From Paracoccus xiamenensis (GTDB taxonomy: Bacteria > Pseudomonadota > Alphaproteobacteria > Rhodobacterales > Rhodobacteraceae), in contig NZ_JAAOHY010000001.1 in the NCBI RefSeq assembly GCF_011308835.1, forward strand, positions 1 to 64,000: DNA of 64,000 nucleotides. The letters are read 5' to 3'. Position 1 is the stretch's first letter, and every line of letters starts with the position of its first letter. The notes under the pieces are model-generated. The model did no database searches. It was not told the DNA's origin and saw only the letters and a list, made by a program, of their open reading frames with translations. Shown in pieces: positions 43,204 to 52,064 of this stretch. Position numbers and translations under genes: made by a program.

Positions 43204-44160
43204 CCAGTTCTTCCAGCGCAGCAGCAGCCAGGTGCCGACCACCGTCGCCACCATCAGCCCCAGTGCCCATTCATAGCCGTAGGTCCATTGCAGTTCCGGC
43301 ATGCGCTGAAAGTTCATCCCATAGGTCGAGGCGATCAGCGTCGGCGGCAGGAACAGCGCCGCCACCACCGACAGCACCCGCACGGTGTCGTTCTGCTGCA
43401 ATCCGATCATGCCGATGGTCGCATCGACCGCCAGGCTGACGCGCGACGACAGCGAGTCGGTATGTTCCTGCAAAGCCTGCAAATCGCGCTGGTGGCCCTT
43501 CAGGATAGCCTTCAGCTTGCCGGTGTCGCCCGACCGCACCCCTTGTGTCGCGGCGTAGAAGGTAAGCACGCGTTCCAGCGACAGCAGCGCCAGGCGAATA
43601 CGCGCGATCAGGTCGGATTCAGTGCCAATCCGTTCCAACGCCCCCTGCAATGCGGCCGGCCGCTTGCGTGCCTGCGGCAAGAAAACCGCCCGCAGGGTTT
43701 TGTCCAGCACCGCCCCTGATGCCTCCAGCAGGTCGGCCTGCCGGGCGATGATCTCCTCGACCAGACCAAGGAAGATTCGCTCAGCGCTGCGGGTTCCGGT
43801 TGCCGAGCGGTCGGCACGTTCGGGAAAGGTGTCGAAGGGGCGGGGCGCATGGTGACGGATGGTCACCAGCCGGTCGGGGGCCAGAATGAAGGTGACGGGC
43901 CCGGAAATCGGTTCGCCATCTGGCGTCAGCCCCGGCAGAACCGCCGTCATATAGGCATTGCCGCCATCCAGAAACAGCCGCGAGGAGATCTCGATTTCCG
44001 ACATGTCTTCCAGCGTCGGCACCTCGACACCCAACGCATTGGTCTGCACCACCTGCTCGGGCAGGGGGCGATACAGGTCGACCCACGCGGCTTCCGTAAG
44101 GGACGCGCCGGGCAGCAGCGGTTTCAGGCGATTGCCATCCTTGGCATAGGCGCGCAGCAT
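43198..44160 (-). CDS. CorA-family divalent-cation transporter (ZntB-like)
   Basis: A 320-residue protein with a large cytoplasmic N-terminal domain, a long helix and two C-terminal membrane helices. The pore motif YGMNF (STYGMNFQRMPEL) follows the first helix. The family carries Mg2+, Co2+, Ni2+ or Zn2+; specificity is not visible, though the diverged loop after the motif fits ZntB-like members. GGAGG precedes the ATG at 44160. Confidence 0.87.
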   Translation of the reverse strand: MLRAYAKDGNRLKPLLPGASLTEAAWVDLYRPLPEQVVQTNALGVEVPTLEDMSEIEISSRLFLDGGNAYMTAVLPGLTPDGEPISGPVTFILAPDRLVTIRHHAPRPFDTFPERADRSATGTRSAERIFLGLVEEIIARQADLLEASGAVLDKTLRAVFLPQARKRPAALQGALERIGTESDLIARIRLALLSLERVLTFYAATQGVRSGDTGKLKAILKGHQRDLQALQEHTDSLSSRVSLAVDATIGMIGLQQNDTVRVLSVVAALFLPPTLIASTYGMNFQRMPELQWTYGYEWALGLMVATVVGTWLLLRWKNWL

Positions 44161-44467
44161 TGGCCCTCCGGGGTGTGGTAACGGCCCCTTGGTGACCGGG
44201 CAGGGCCGGTCCGTCAAGCGCGCATCGCCGTCATGGTTGCGCGGCATGGTGGGCGCATCTGGCTGGCATCGCCGGTATGACAGCAGCCCGCGTGTTCGAA
44301 GGAAAACCTTCCTTCCGTCGGACCGGTTAACGCGGCAACGCAAAGGGGCGTGGCGGCGACGAAAAAATCACGGGTCCGTGAGCGATTCGGAAGAACGATT
44401 CGTGGATGATTGAACAATGTTCAGTGTGACCCCTCGCTGCCCCCTGATTTGAGCAATTTTGTGACCC

Positions 44468-44487
44468 ATATCTGGCCAAAAAGACAG
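44468..44487. promoter_or_regulatory. Operator-like site B
   Basis: ATAT followed by CTGGCCAAAAAGACAG is an 18-of-20 match to the site at 26965-26984, though the dyad is less perfect here. It lies about 80 bp left of the hairpin pair. The shared binder is unknown. Confidence 0.4.
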
Positions 44488-44567
44488 GTCGGAACGGGAA
44501 TTTGAGGTGCGCAAAACCCCAAATGTTTGCTACGTTCACATTGTGTAACGAGTACCTTGGTAGAGTG

Positions 44568-44629
44568 GCGGCTGTGTCGAAAGACACAGCCGCGGCTGCA
44601 TAAAAAAGGACGCCCGAAAGGGCGTCCTT
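44568..44629 (+). ncRNA. Candidate small structured RNA (two GAAA hairpins)
   Basis: GCGGCTGTGTC, GAAA, GACACAGCCGC (44568-44593) is a perfect 11-bp stem with a GNRA tetraloop. It is followed after 12 bases by a second stem (44606-44629), also with a GAAA loop. On the plus strand the second stem has a weak T-run (CTTGCTTCT). Two stable GNRA hairpins in a gene-free gap could be the 3' part of a small RNA. No promoter could be assigned. Confidence 0.35.
44602..44629 (-). terminator. Terminator of the csbD-like gene
   Basis: Read leftward, AAGGACGCCC pairs with GGGCGTCCTT around TTTC and runs into TTTTTTA. It starts 25 bp after the stop at 44654. Confidence 0.85.
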
Positions 44630-44653
44630 CTTGCTTCTGGAATTCTGTTCGCG

Positions 44654-44854
44654 TCAGCTCTTGTCGCGGAAGAAATCGTTCAACTTCTCGTCCGCTTCTT
44701 CCTTGGTCCAGCCATAGCGCTCCTGCAGCTTGCCAGCCATCTTGTCGCGGTTGCCGTTGATCTCGGTCAGTTCGTCATCGGTGAGCTTTCCCCACTGCTC
44801 TTTGACCGAACCCTTCATCTGTTCCCACTTACCTTCGATAATATCCCAGTTCAT
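44654..44854 (-). CDS. CsbD-family stress protein
   Basis: A 66-residue hydrophilic helical protein with the CsbD pattern MNWDIIEGKWEQMKGSVKEQ, WGKLTDDELTEI, and GKLQERYGWTKEEA. CsbD-like proteins are induced by general stress in other bacteria; the mechanism is unknown. It stands alone with its own terminator. Confidence 0.9.
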   Translation of the reverse strand: MNWDIIEGKWEQMKGSVKEQWGKLTDDELTEINGNRDKMAGKLQERYGWTKEEADEKLNDFFRDKS

Positions 44855-44937
44855 GGCGTTTCCTTCCGGTTGCCTTTGTTTCTGCCGGGTTAACGCGCCG
44901 TGAAAACGGGGGTTTCGTTAATCTAGGTTAAGTGGTG

Positions 44938-45891
44938 TCATGCCACCGGATCGGGCAGGGGGGCGCCCTCGGCAAAGGCCGTCAGGTTCGCCAGCGCGCG
45001 CAATGCCATGGCGGTGCGGACCTCCTCGGCTGCGGTGCCCAGATGGGGCAGCAGCACGACGTTTTCCATCGCCCGCAGTTCGGTCGGGATGAACGGTTCC
45101 TCGGCATAGACGTCCAGCCCGGCCGCGCGGATGCGGCCTTCGGTCAGGGCGCTGATCAGCGCGTCCTCGTCGATGACGTCGCCGCGGGCGATGTTGATCA
45201 GGATGCCATCAGGGCCAAGCGCCGACAACGCCGTCGCATCGACCAGATGATGCGTTTCCGCCCCGCCCGGCACGGCGATGACAACAAAATCGCATTGCGC
45301 CATCAGTTCGGGCAGCGTGGGCACCTGCTGAGAGGGTACCTCCTGTTGCGATAGGGTTGAGCGGTTAAAGAACAGGATCTGCATGCCAAAGCCGTAATGC
45401 AGCCGCTTGGCGATGGCGCGGCCGATCCGGCCCATGCCGATGATGCCTGCTGTCTTGCCGGAGACATGGGTGCCCAGCATTTGCGTTGGGTGCCAGCCCT
45501 CCCAATCACCGCTGCGGGCCAGCCGTTCGCCTTCGCCGGCGCGGCGTGCGGTCATCAGCAGCAGCGTCACCGCCAGATCGGCGGTGGCGTCGGTGACCAC
45601 GTCGGGCGTGTTGGTGACGGCAACGCCGGCGTCCTTTGCTGCGGCGATATCGATATGGTTGAAGCCCACACCGAAATTCGCCAACAGCTTCGCGCGCGGG
45701 GGCGCTGCGCGGAAGGCAGGCGCACGGAAGGCATCGCCCAGCGTCGGCATGATCAGATCGTAATCAGCTAGCGCGGCGGCCGCCTCGTCCAGCGTCAGCG
45801 GCGCGTTGGTGTCACGGAAACGGGTGTCGAAACGGGCACGAATGGCGGTTTCGGCCGCTTGCGTCATCGGGCGGGTGACCAGCAGCTTCAT
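44938..45891 (-). CDS. D-2-hydroxyacid dehydrogenase (glyoxylate/hydroxypyruvate reductase-like)
   Basis: A 317-residue NAD(P)-dependent oxidoreductase. The dinucleotide motif is GIIGMGRIGRAIAKRL, and the catalytic Arg (INIARGDVIDED), Glu (YAEEPF) and His (LPHLGTA) are in place. It probably reduces glyoxylate or hydroxypyruvate, though the acid is not set by sequence. Its ATG shares one base with the stop of the csaA-like gene (TGATG). It is last of the run proC, csaA, dehydrogenase. Confidence 0.87.
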   Translation of the reverse strand: MKLLVTRPMTQAAETAIRARFDTRFRDTNAPLTLDEAAAALADYDLIMPTLGDAFRAPAFRAAPPRAKLLANFGVGFNHIDIAAAKDAGVAVTNTPDVVTDATADLAVTLLLMTARRAGEGERLARSGDWEGWHPTQMLGTHVSGKTAGIIGMGRIGRAIAKRLHYGFGMQILFFNRSTLSQQEVPSQQVPTLPELMAQCDFVVIAVPGGAETHHLVDATALSALGPDGILINIARGDVIDEDALISALTEGRIRAAGLDVYAEEPFIPTELRAMENVVLLPHLGTAAEEVRTAMALRALANLTAFAEGAPLPDPVA

Positions 45892-46226
45892 CAGAACATC
45901 CTTCCGCCATTCGGGACCGGGTGATCTGGGCCGATCAACACGACCTCGCCGCGGGTGTCGGGCAGGCCGAGGACCAGAACCTCGGACATGAACTTGCCGA
46001 TCTGGCGCGGCGGGAAATTCACCACCGCCAGCACCTGCTTGCCCACCAGTTCTTCGGGGACGTAATGCACGGTGATCTGGGCCGAGCTGCGCTTTTCGCC
46101 GATCTCGGCACCGAAATCGACCCAAAGCTTGATCGCGGGCTTGCGGGCCTCTGGATAAGGTTCGGTCCGGGTGATGGTGCCGACGCGGATGTCTACAGTC
46201 TGGAAATCATCATAGGTGATGGTCAT
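45891..46226 (-). CDS. csaA: CsaA-like tRNA-binding domain protein
   Basis: A 111-residue OB-fold protein with DIRVGTITRTEPYPEARKPA, KRSSAQITVHY and VLAVVNFPPRQIGKFMSEVLVLG. This is the pattern of CsaA and of the tRNA-binding domain of MetRS/Trbp111. CsaA is a dimeric chaperone that binds peptides and possibly RNA. It overlaps proC (4 bp) and the dehydrogenase gene (1 bp). Confidence 0.9.
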   Translation of the reverse strand: MTITYDDFQTVDIRVGTITRTEPYPEARKPAIKLWVDFGAEIGEKRSSAQITVHYVPEELVGKQVLAVVNFPPRQIGKFMSEVLVLGLPDTRGEVVLIGPDHPVPNGGRMF

Positions 46227-47038
46227 TTGCCCAACTCACGCGAGCGGGCGGCGGCGGCGGCGACGGTGCGCGCGACCAGCGGCGGCAGTCCGGTATCGGC
46301 GTTCATCAGCACCGCCAGCCCGGCGGCGGTGGTGCCACCCGGCGATGTCACCGCCTCGCGCAGGGCCGCAGGGGGCGTGTCGTCCGCCATGGCAAGAGCG
46401 CCCGCACCCGCGACAGTGGCGCGGGCCAGTTGCAGCGCCAGATCGGCGGGCAGGCCCTCTGCTTCGCCTGCGGCGGTCAGCGCCTCGACCATGTGGAAGA
46501 CGTAAGCCGGGCCAGAGCCTGACACAGCCGTCACCGCGTCCATCTGGGATTCGTCCGACAGGCGGACGACCTCGCCCACCACGGCCATCAGGTTGTGGGC
46601 CAGATCCAACTGCGCAGGGCCAGCCAGATCATTGCCGATCAGTGCGGTGATTCCGCGCCCGATGGCGGCGGGTGTGTTGGGCATGGCGCGCACCACCGGG
46701 GCATCCGGGAAGGCGCGGGCATAGGCGTCCAGCGTGACCCCTGCCGCGACCGAGAGCACCAGCGTATCCGGCCCGACGCCCAGCTGATCCAGCACGCTGC
46801 CCATCATCTGCGGCTTCACGGCCAGCACCAGCACCGCCGGGCTTTCGGGCGGGGCGGCGTTCAGGCGCACGCCCTTATCGGCCCAGTCGGGGCGGGCATT
46901 GGGGTCGATGACGGTGACGGCGGCGGGATCGATGCCGTTGGCCAACCAGCCTGTCAGCATCGCCCCGCCCATGCGGCCACAACCGACCAGCACCAGACCA
47001 CGTTGATTGATTTCGGAAAAGTCTCCGGCAAGATTCAT
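46223..47038 (-). CDS. proC: Pyrroline-5-carboxylate reductase
   Basis: A 271-residue enzyme of the last proline-synthesis step, reducing pyrroline-5-carboxylate with NAD(P)H. The Rossmann motif is VLVGCGRMGGAML and the C-terminal signature is TSPGGTTAAGLAVL. The conserved AMPNTPAAIGRGITAL and MDAVTAVSGSGPAYVF blocks are also present. An AGGGGG box precedes the ATG at 47038. It heads a three-gene coupled unit. Confidence 0.94.
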   Translation of the reverse strand: MNLAGDFSEINQRGLVLVGCGRMGGAMLTGWLANGIDPAAVTVIDPNARPDWADKGVRLNAAPPESPAVLVLAVKPQMMGSVLDQLGVGPDTLVLSVAAGVTLDAYARAFPDAPVVRAMPNTPAAIGRGITALIGNDLAGPAQLDLAHNLMAVVGEVVRLSDESQMDAVTAVSGSGPAYVFHMVEALTAAGEAEGLPADLALQLARATVAGAGALAMADDTPPAALREAVTSPGGTTAAGLAVLMNADTGLPPLVARTVAAAAARSRELGK

Positions 47039-47078
47039 TGCGTCCCCCTGTCTGGGGCCGCGCCGAATGCGGCCCGTC

Positions 47079-47582
47079 TTATGCTCGTCCGTAGGCCGGA
47101 CCCATCGCGATGTCCAGAGCGGCCTCTGGCTGGGTGTCACCCCAGGCCACCAGTTGGAAGGCGGGATAGTAACGCTCGGCCTGTTCCAGCGCGTTGCGGA
47201 TCATGTGGTCGATCTGTTCGGCACCGGCAATGGTTTCCCCCGCCAGGCACAGACCATAGCGCCAGACCATCATCCGCTGATTGGCCCAGAAGGTGAAAGC
47301 GCCGTCCCAGACCTGATCGTTGGTCAGGTTCAGGGCCTCGTAAATCTCGGGCATGCGGGCCGCGGGCGGGTCCATGTCGAAAGTGCAGATCAGCCGCAGC
47401 ATTTCTTCGGCATCCGACCAGGCGAGGGTGATCGAATAGGTGCGCCACTGACCCTCGACGGTCATGGCGATCTGGTCATCGGCGAGGCGGTCGAAATCCC
47501 ATTCGTGATGAGTCGCCACCGTTTCAACGATGTCGATGGGGTGGATTTCGTTGGAGTGGATGAAGTTGTCCGCCTGCGCCAT
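47079..47582 (-). CDS. YbjN domain protein
   Basis: A 167-residue protein with the YbjN/type III secretion chaperone-like fold: VATHHEWDFDRLADDQIAM, EGQWRTYSITLAWSDAEEML, NDQVWDGAFTFWANQRMMVWRY. Its role is unknown; YbjN in enterobacteria affects stress and motility. The ATG at 47582 gives the usual family start; an in-frame ATG at 47600 has an AGGTGGG box nearby and cannot be excluded. Confidence 0.85.
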   Translation of the reverse strand: MAQADNFIHSNEIHPIDIVETVATHHEWDFDRLADDQIAMTVEGQWRTYSITLAWSDAEEMLRLICTFDMDPPAARMPEIYEALNLTNDQVWDGAFTFWANQRMMVWRYGLCLAGETIAGAEQIDHMIRNALEQAERYYPAFQLVAWGDTQPEAALDIAMGPAYGRA

Positions 47583-47708
47583 GCCTGTCGTCCCCTGCAT
47601 ATGGTGGTACACCCACCTTTTCTTGCGTAGGACCACGACAGGATGTGGTTTGGCCCGTCAGCCCTACCACATCAGGGTGGCTGACAGGGGCCGTGCTGTA
47701 AAGTGAAT

Positions 47709-47722
47709 TTCCGTTAACGGAA
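47709..47722. promoter_or_regulatory. 14-bp perfect palindrome upstream of the ybjN gene
   Basis: TTCCGTTAACGGAA lies 127 bp upstream of the YbjN start and 58 bp after the ugpC stop. It is the right size for a dimeric regulator site. The binder is unknown. Confidence 0.4.
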
Positions 47723-47741
47723 GCAAAATCTTGTGGATGAA

Positions 47742-47777
47742 TCGGCGCCGAACACCAGATGCGTGATTCGGCGCCGA
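47742..47777 (-). other. Paired TCGGCGCCGA palindromes after ugpC
   Basis: TCGGCGCCGA occurs at 47742-47751 and 47768-47777. The two copies can pair as one 10-bp stem with a 16-base loop or fold separately. They begin 3 bp beyond the ugpC stop and may act as the operon's 3' end; the following U-content is weak. Confidence 0.45.
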
Positions 47778-47779
47778 GG

Positions 47780-48793
47780 TCAAGCCCGGGCGAGTCTTGC
47801 GCCGGATTCCGCCTGAAACAGGTGAATATCCTGCGGATCGACCTTCAGACGCAGGGTTTCGGGCAGGTCTGCATCGGCGGGCATGGTTACGGTCAGCGCC
47901 TCGCCACCGACATGGCCGTGCACCAGACGGGTGGCGCCCAATTCCTCGACCGCATCAATAGTCATCTCGATCTGGCCGTCAGCCGAGGGAATCAGGCTCT
48001 CCGGCCGGATGCCGATCAGGCCCGCGTGACCGGTGCCTGGCAGATGCGGCACGGCGCGGGCGGCAATCAGGTTCATCGCCGGGCTGCCGATGAAGCTGGC
48101 GACGAAGGCAGATGCCGGATTGCGATACACCTCCAGCGGCGTGCCGATCTGTTCGACCCGGCCCTTGTTCAGCACCACCAGCCGGTCGGCCAGGGTCATC
48201 GCCTCTAGCTGGTCATGGGTGACGTAGATCGAAGTTGTGCCGAGCCGGCGCTGCAACTCCTTGATCTCCAACCGCATGGTGATGCGGAGCTTGGCATCTA
48301 GGTTCGACAGCGGTTCGTCGAACAGGAAGGCAGCGGGTTCGCGCACGATGGCGCGGCCCATGGCGACGCGCTGCCGCTGTCCGCCCGACAGGGCGCGCGG
48401 CTTGCGGTCGAGGAAGCTGCCGATCTGCAGAATCTCGGCGGCCTCGGCCACGCGGCGGTCGATCTCGGCTTTGGGGGTGCGGCGGTTCTTCAGCCCGTAG
48501 GCGAGGTTCTGGCGCACGGTCATATGCGGATACAGCGCATAGTTCTGGAAAACCATTGCGATATCGCGTTCAGCCGGCTCGATGTCATTGACGACGCGCC
48601 CGCCAATGGAACAGGTGCCCTCGGTTATCGATTCCAGCCCCGCGACCATGCGCAGCAGCGTGGACTTGCCGCAGCCGGACGGGCCGACCAGCACGATGAA
48701 TTCGCCATCCGCGATGTCGATATTGATATCCTCGACCGCGCGGGTGCCGCCCGGATAGACCTTGCCGAGATTTTCGATGGTGATCTGCGCCAT
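47780..48793 (-). CDS. ugpC: Glycerol-3-phosphate ABC transporter ATP-binding protein
   Basis: A 337-residue ATPase of the CUT1/MalK class. Walker [10 protein letters not shown], signature LSGGQRQR, Walker [17 protein letters not shown] and switch His (YVTHDQ) are all intact. A C-terminal TOBE-type regulatory domain follows (about 240-337). It drives UgpBAE. Its ATG overlaps the ugpE stop (TAATG). It is last of the leftward ugpBAEC operon. Confidence 0.93.
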   Translation of the reverse strand: MAQITIENLGKVYPGGTRAVEDINIDIADGEFIVLVGPSGCGKSTLLRMVAGLESITEGTCSIGGRVVNDIEPAERDIAMVFQNYALYPHMTVRQNLAYGLKNRRTPKAEIDRRVAEAAEILQIGSFLDRKPRALSGGQRQRVAMGRAIVREPAAFLFDEPLSNLDAKLRITMRLEIKELQRRLGTTSIYVTHDQLEAMTLADRLVVLNKGRVEQIGTPLEVYRNPASAFVASFIGSPAMNLIAARAVPHLPGTGHAGLIGIRPESLIPSADGQIEMTIDAVEELGATRLVHGHVGGEALTVTMPADADLPETLRLKVDPQDIHLFQAESGARLARA

Positions 48794-49641
48794 TATTTTT
48801 CGGTCTCCACAAGGCCTTTGACGAACAGCCGCTGCATGAAGATGACCACCAGCAGCGGGGGCAACATCGCGAGGACCGCGGTCGCCATGATATAGTTCCA
48901 TTGCGGATCGGTATCCGCGACGGTGGACATGCGCTTGATGCCGGCGACGATCGTATACATGTCCGACCCGGTGGTGATCAGCAGCGGCCACAGATACTGG
49001 TTCCAGCCATAGATGAACATGATCACGAAAAGCGCCGCCATATTGGTGCGCGACAGCGGCAGAAGGATGTCGCGGAAGAATTTCATCGGGCCTGCGCCGT
49101 CGATGCGGGCGGCCTCGGTCAGTTCGTCCGGCATGGTCAGGAAGACCTGACGGAACAGGAAGGTCGCCGTGGCGGATGCGATCAGCGGGATGATCAGGCC
49201 GGGATAGCTGTTCAGCATCCCCAGATCCGCCACCACCTTGAAGGTCGGCACGATACGCACCTCAACCGGCAGCATCATGGTAGAAAAGATGATCCAGAAG
49301 GCAGCCATGCGGAAGGGGAAGCGGAAATAGACGATGGCGAAGGCCGAGGTCAGCGAGATGGCAATTTTGCCAAGCGCCACGCCAAGCGCCATGATCAGCG
49401 AGTTGAACATCATCCAACCCACCGGCGGCATGCCTGAGGTCGAGATGCCGGTGCCCAGCATCCGGCTGTAATTATGCACAGCCTGATCGCCGAACCACAT
49501 CGGCACGGTGCCGCGCAGGAAGGCGTTGGATTCGTGGGTCGAGGCGACAAGCGCCACCCAGACCGGCAGCGCCACCACGACGACGCCAAAGATCAGCACG
49601 ACATGTGCGAGGAAATTCAGGAAGGGGCGATTTTCGACCAT
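48793..49641 (-). CDS. ugpE: Glycerol-3-phosphate ABC transporter permease E
   Basis: A 282-residue inner-membrane permease of the MalG type with six helices and the ATPase-contact EAA loop ([23 protein letters not shown]). It lies between ugpA (TGATG overlap) and ugpC. Substrate is inferred from the operon order. Confidence 0.92.
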   Translation of the reverse strand: MVENRPFLNFLAHVVLIFGVVVVALPVWVALVASTHESNAFLRGTVPMWFGDQAVHNYSRMLGTGISTSGMPPVGWMMFNSLIMALGVALGKIAISLTSAFAIVYFRFPFRMAAFWIIFSTMMLPVEVRIVPTFKVVADLGMLNSYPGLIIPLIASATATFLFRQVFLTMPDELTEAARIDGAGPMKFFRDILLPLSRTNMAALFVIMFIYGWNQYLWPLLITTGSDMYTIVAGIKRMSTVADTDPQWNYIMATAVLAMLPPLLVVIFMQRLFVKGLVETEK

Positions 49642-50519
49642 CAGTAAGCCACCTTCTTTTCGACATAGCGGAACTGGATCACCGTCAGCACGATGACGAT
49701 GGCCATCAGGATCACCGATTGCGCGGCAGACGACCCAAGGTTCTGGCCGACGAAACCGTCCTGATAGACCTTGTAGACAAGGATATTCGTCGACTGCGCC
49801 GGCCCGCCGTAGGTGGTGGAATCGATCACGGCGAAGGTTTCGAACATCGCATAGACGAGGTTGACGACCATCAGGAAGAAGGTGGTGGGCGACAAAAGCG
49901 GCAGGGTGATGGTGAAGAAGCGCTTGACCGGACCGGCCCCGTCGATGGCGGCCGCCTCTCGCAGTGATCCCGGCACCGATTGCAGGCCGGCAAGGAAGAA
50001 CAGGAAGGAATAGGAAATCCTGCTCCAGCTTGACGCCAGCACGACAAGGATCATCGCGTCCGTCGGGTCAGACACATAGTTGAAGCGGATGCCCACCTGC
50101 GCCAGCACATAGGTCAGGATGCCGATGGATGGGTTGAAGATGAACCACCACAGGATGCCCGCGACGGCGGGGGCGATGGCGTAAGGCCAGACCAGAAGCG
50201 TGGTATAGACCTTTTCGGATTTGATCAGCCGGTCAACCGCGATGGCCATCAGCAGGGCAAAGGCCATGGTGAACACGGTGACAGAGGTCGTGAAGACGAA
50301 AGTCACCCAGAAGCTGTTGTGATATTCGCTGCTGTTCAAAAGCTGCTTGTAATTCGCCAGCCCGACGAAGGTCGTGTTCAGCCCGAAGGCGTCTTCCCGC
50401 AGGAAGCTTTGCCAGACCGCCTGCGCGGCGGGCCACAGAAAGAAGATCGCCGTGATGATCAGCTGCGGGGCAAGCAGCAGCCATGGCAGCCATCTGTTGT
50501 TGAAAAATACCCGCTTCAT
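49641..50519 (-). CDS. ugpA: Glycerol-3-phosphate ABC transporter permease A
   Basis: A 292-residue MalF-type permease with six helices and an EAA loop (SLREAAAIDGAGPVKRFFTITLPLL). The ATG at 50519 has a CCGGAG box six bases upstream and gives the family start MKRVFF; a start at 50534 is possible. It is separated from ugpB by a GC-rich hairpin. Confidence 0.92.
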   Translation of the reverse strand: MKRVFFNNRWLPWLLLAPQLIITAIFFLWPAAQAVWQSFLREDAFGLNTTFVGLANYKQLLNSSEYHNSFWVTFVFTTSVTVFTMAFALLMAIAVDRLIKSEKVYTTLLVWPYAIAPAVAGILWWFIFNPSIGILTYVLAQVGIRFNYVSDPTDAMILVVLASSWSRISYSFLFFLAGLQSVPGSLREAAAIDGAGPVKRFFTITLPLLSPTTFFLMVVNLVYAMFETFAVIDSTTYGGPAQSTNILVYKVYQDGFVGQNLGSSAAQSVILMAIVIVLTVIQFRYVEKKVAY

Positions 50520-50540
50520 CGACGGCTCCGGCAAAGGGAA

Positions 50541-50569
50541 AGCGCCCGCGGGGTGAAGCCGCGGGCGCT
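50541..50569 (-). other. GC-rich hairpin between ugpB and ugpA
   Basis: AGCGCCCGCGG (50541-50551) and CCGCGGGCGCT (50559-50569) are perfect 11-bp complements with a 7-base loop and no U-tract. It sits 8 bp after the ugpB stop. As after rhaS, it probably protects the binding-protein mRNA or lowers transcription of the downstream membrane genes. Confidence 0.7.
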
Positions 50570-50577
50570 GAGTTCGG

Positions 50578-51897
50578 TTACTGGTTCTGCGACTGGAATT
50601 CTTCGATCAGCGCATTGCCGCGCGATACGACCGCATCCAGCGCGCCCTGGGCGTCCTTGTTGCCGGCCAGAAGCGCCTCGAATTCCTCGTCGATGATGGT
50701 GCGGATCTGGACATAGTTGCCAAAGCGCAGGCCCTTGGAATTCGGCGTCGGCGCGTTCAGCGTGATCTGCTTGATCGCGGTGTCTGCGCCCGGATTGGCC
50801 TCATAGTAACCCTGTTCGGTCGACAGGTCATAGGCGGCGGTGGTGATCGGCAGATAGCCCGTCACCTGGTGCCAGTCGGCCTGAACTTCGGGGCTGGACA
50901 GATAGGTGAAGAACTTGGCGACGCCCGGATATTCGGCATCGTCACGGCCCTGAAGCACCCACAGCGTCGCGCCACCGATGATCGAGTTCTGCGGCGCGCC
51001 CTCGACATCGTCGTAATAGGGAAGCATGGCGAAGCCCAGATCGAAGTCCTTCGAGTTCTCGACCACAGCGGCGCGCGAACCCGAAGAGTTCATCACCATC
51101 GCACATTCCTGGCTGTAGAACATCGGCGGCGCGTTATCGCCACCGACCGGACCGGCATATTTATACAGGCCTTCGTCGGCCCATTTCTTCAGGTTTTCCC
51201 AATGCTTGACCTGCACGGGGCCATTCACCTCCAGCCGGGCATCCAGCCCGCCAAAGCCGTTTTCCAGCGACCCGATGGGCTGATTGTGCCATGCCGACAG
51301 GTTTTCAGTCTGGATCCAGCTGACCCAGCCCGTGGTAAAGCCACAGGTCGCAGCCCCCGATTCGATGATCTTCTTCGACGCCGCTTCCATCTCGGCCCAG
51401 GTCTTGGGCGGGGCGTTCGGGTCAAGGCCGGCTTTTTCGAACACGGTCTTGTTGTAATACATGATGGGCGTCGAGCTGTTGAACGGCATCGACAGCATAT
51501 TGCCCTCGGTATCGGTATAGTAACCGGCCACGGCGGGCAGGAAGCTGGCCGGATCGAAGGGTTCGCTGTTGTCGGCCATCAGCTGATAGACCGGATAGAT
51601 CGCGCCCTTGGCGGCGATCATGGTGCCGGTGCCCACTTCGAACACCTGCACGATGGCGGGCTGTTCCTTGGCACGGAAGGCCGCGATGGCGGCGGTCATG
51701 GTTTCGACATAGTTGCCCTTGTAGGAAGGGACGATGACATAGTCGGACTGCGATTCGTTGAAGTTCTTCGCGATTTCTTCGACTTTCGCGCCCAGTTCGC
51801 CGCCCATGGCGTGCCACCACTGGATCTCGGTTGCCGCGTTGGCTGCGGAAAGCGAAGCGATCAGCGCCACGGCCGATGCGGTAAAGATACGGGTCAT
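50578..51897 (-). CDS. ugpB: Glycerol-3-phosphate ABC transporter binding protein
   Basis: A 439-residue periplasmic protein. A Sec signal ends at SAANA, cleaved before ATEIQWWHAMGGELG. The extracellular binding-protein family 1 fold follows, with QPAIVQVFEVGTGTM, MPFNSSTPIMYYNK and SIIGGATLWVLQG. It binds glycerol-3-phosphate or its diesters. ATGs at 51897 and 51903 share an AGGAAGGA site; the first is better spaced. Phosphate-linked control is usual for ugp, but no Pho box could be identified with confidence. Confidence 0.92.
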   Translation of the reverse strand: MTRIFTASAVALIASLSAANAATEIQWWHAMGGELGAKVEEIAKNFNESQSDYVIVPSYKGNYVETMTAAIAAFRAKEQPAIVQVFEVGTGTMIAAKGAIYPVYQLMADNSEPFDPASFLPAVAGYYTDTEGNMLSMPFNSSTPIMYYNKTVFEKAGLDPNAPPKTWAEMEAASKKIIESGAATCGFTTGWVSWIQTENLSAWHNQPIGSLENGFGGLDARLEVNGPVQVKHWENLKKWADEGLYKYAGPVGGDNAPPMFYSQECAMVMNSSGSRAAVVENSKDFDLGFAMLPYYDDVEGAPQNSIIGGATLWVLQGRDDAEYPGVAKFFTYLSSPEVQADWHQVTGYLPITTAAYDLSTEQGYYEANPGADTAIKQITLNAPTPNSKGLRFGNYVQIRTIIDEEFEALLAGNKDAQGALDAVVSRGNALIEEFQSQNQ

Positions 51898-52009
51898 TAA
51901 CATTGTCCTTCCTGTTGAGGGCGTCGCCTGACTATTCCCGCCGCATGAATGGCGGGTGTCGGATCTGTGAAGGAAATGTGACAGAATTGAGCCGTCGGTC
52001 AACTGTCTG

Positions 52010-52042
52010 AAAAAAGGGCGACAAGGTTATTCTTGCCGCCCT
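52010..52042 (-). terminator. Terminator of the DUF808 gene
   Basis: Read leftward, AGGGCGGCAAG pairs with CTTGTCGCCCT (one mismatch) around AATAAC and runs into TTTTTTC. It lies 22 bp beyond the stop at 52065 and upstream of ugpB. Confidence 0.85.
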
Positions 52043-52064
52043 CCATGCCTGGACTCTGTGCGGC

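Larger units (their letters stand above)
44161..44653. other. Gene-free stretch with paired hairpins
   Basis: This 493-bp gap separates the leftward CorA-family gene from the leftward csbD-like gene. It contains a second copy of the palindrome-like 20-mer (44468-44487) and two consecutive hairpins (44568-44593 and 44606-44629). No protein-coding frame is convincing. Confidence 0.5.
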
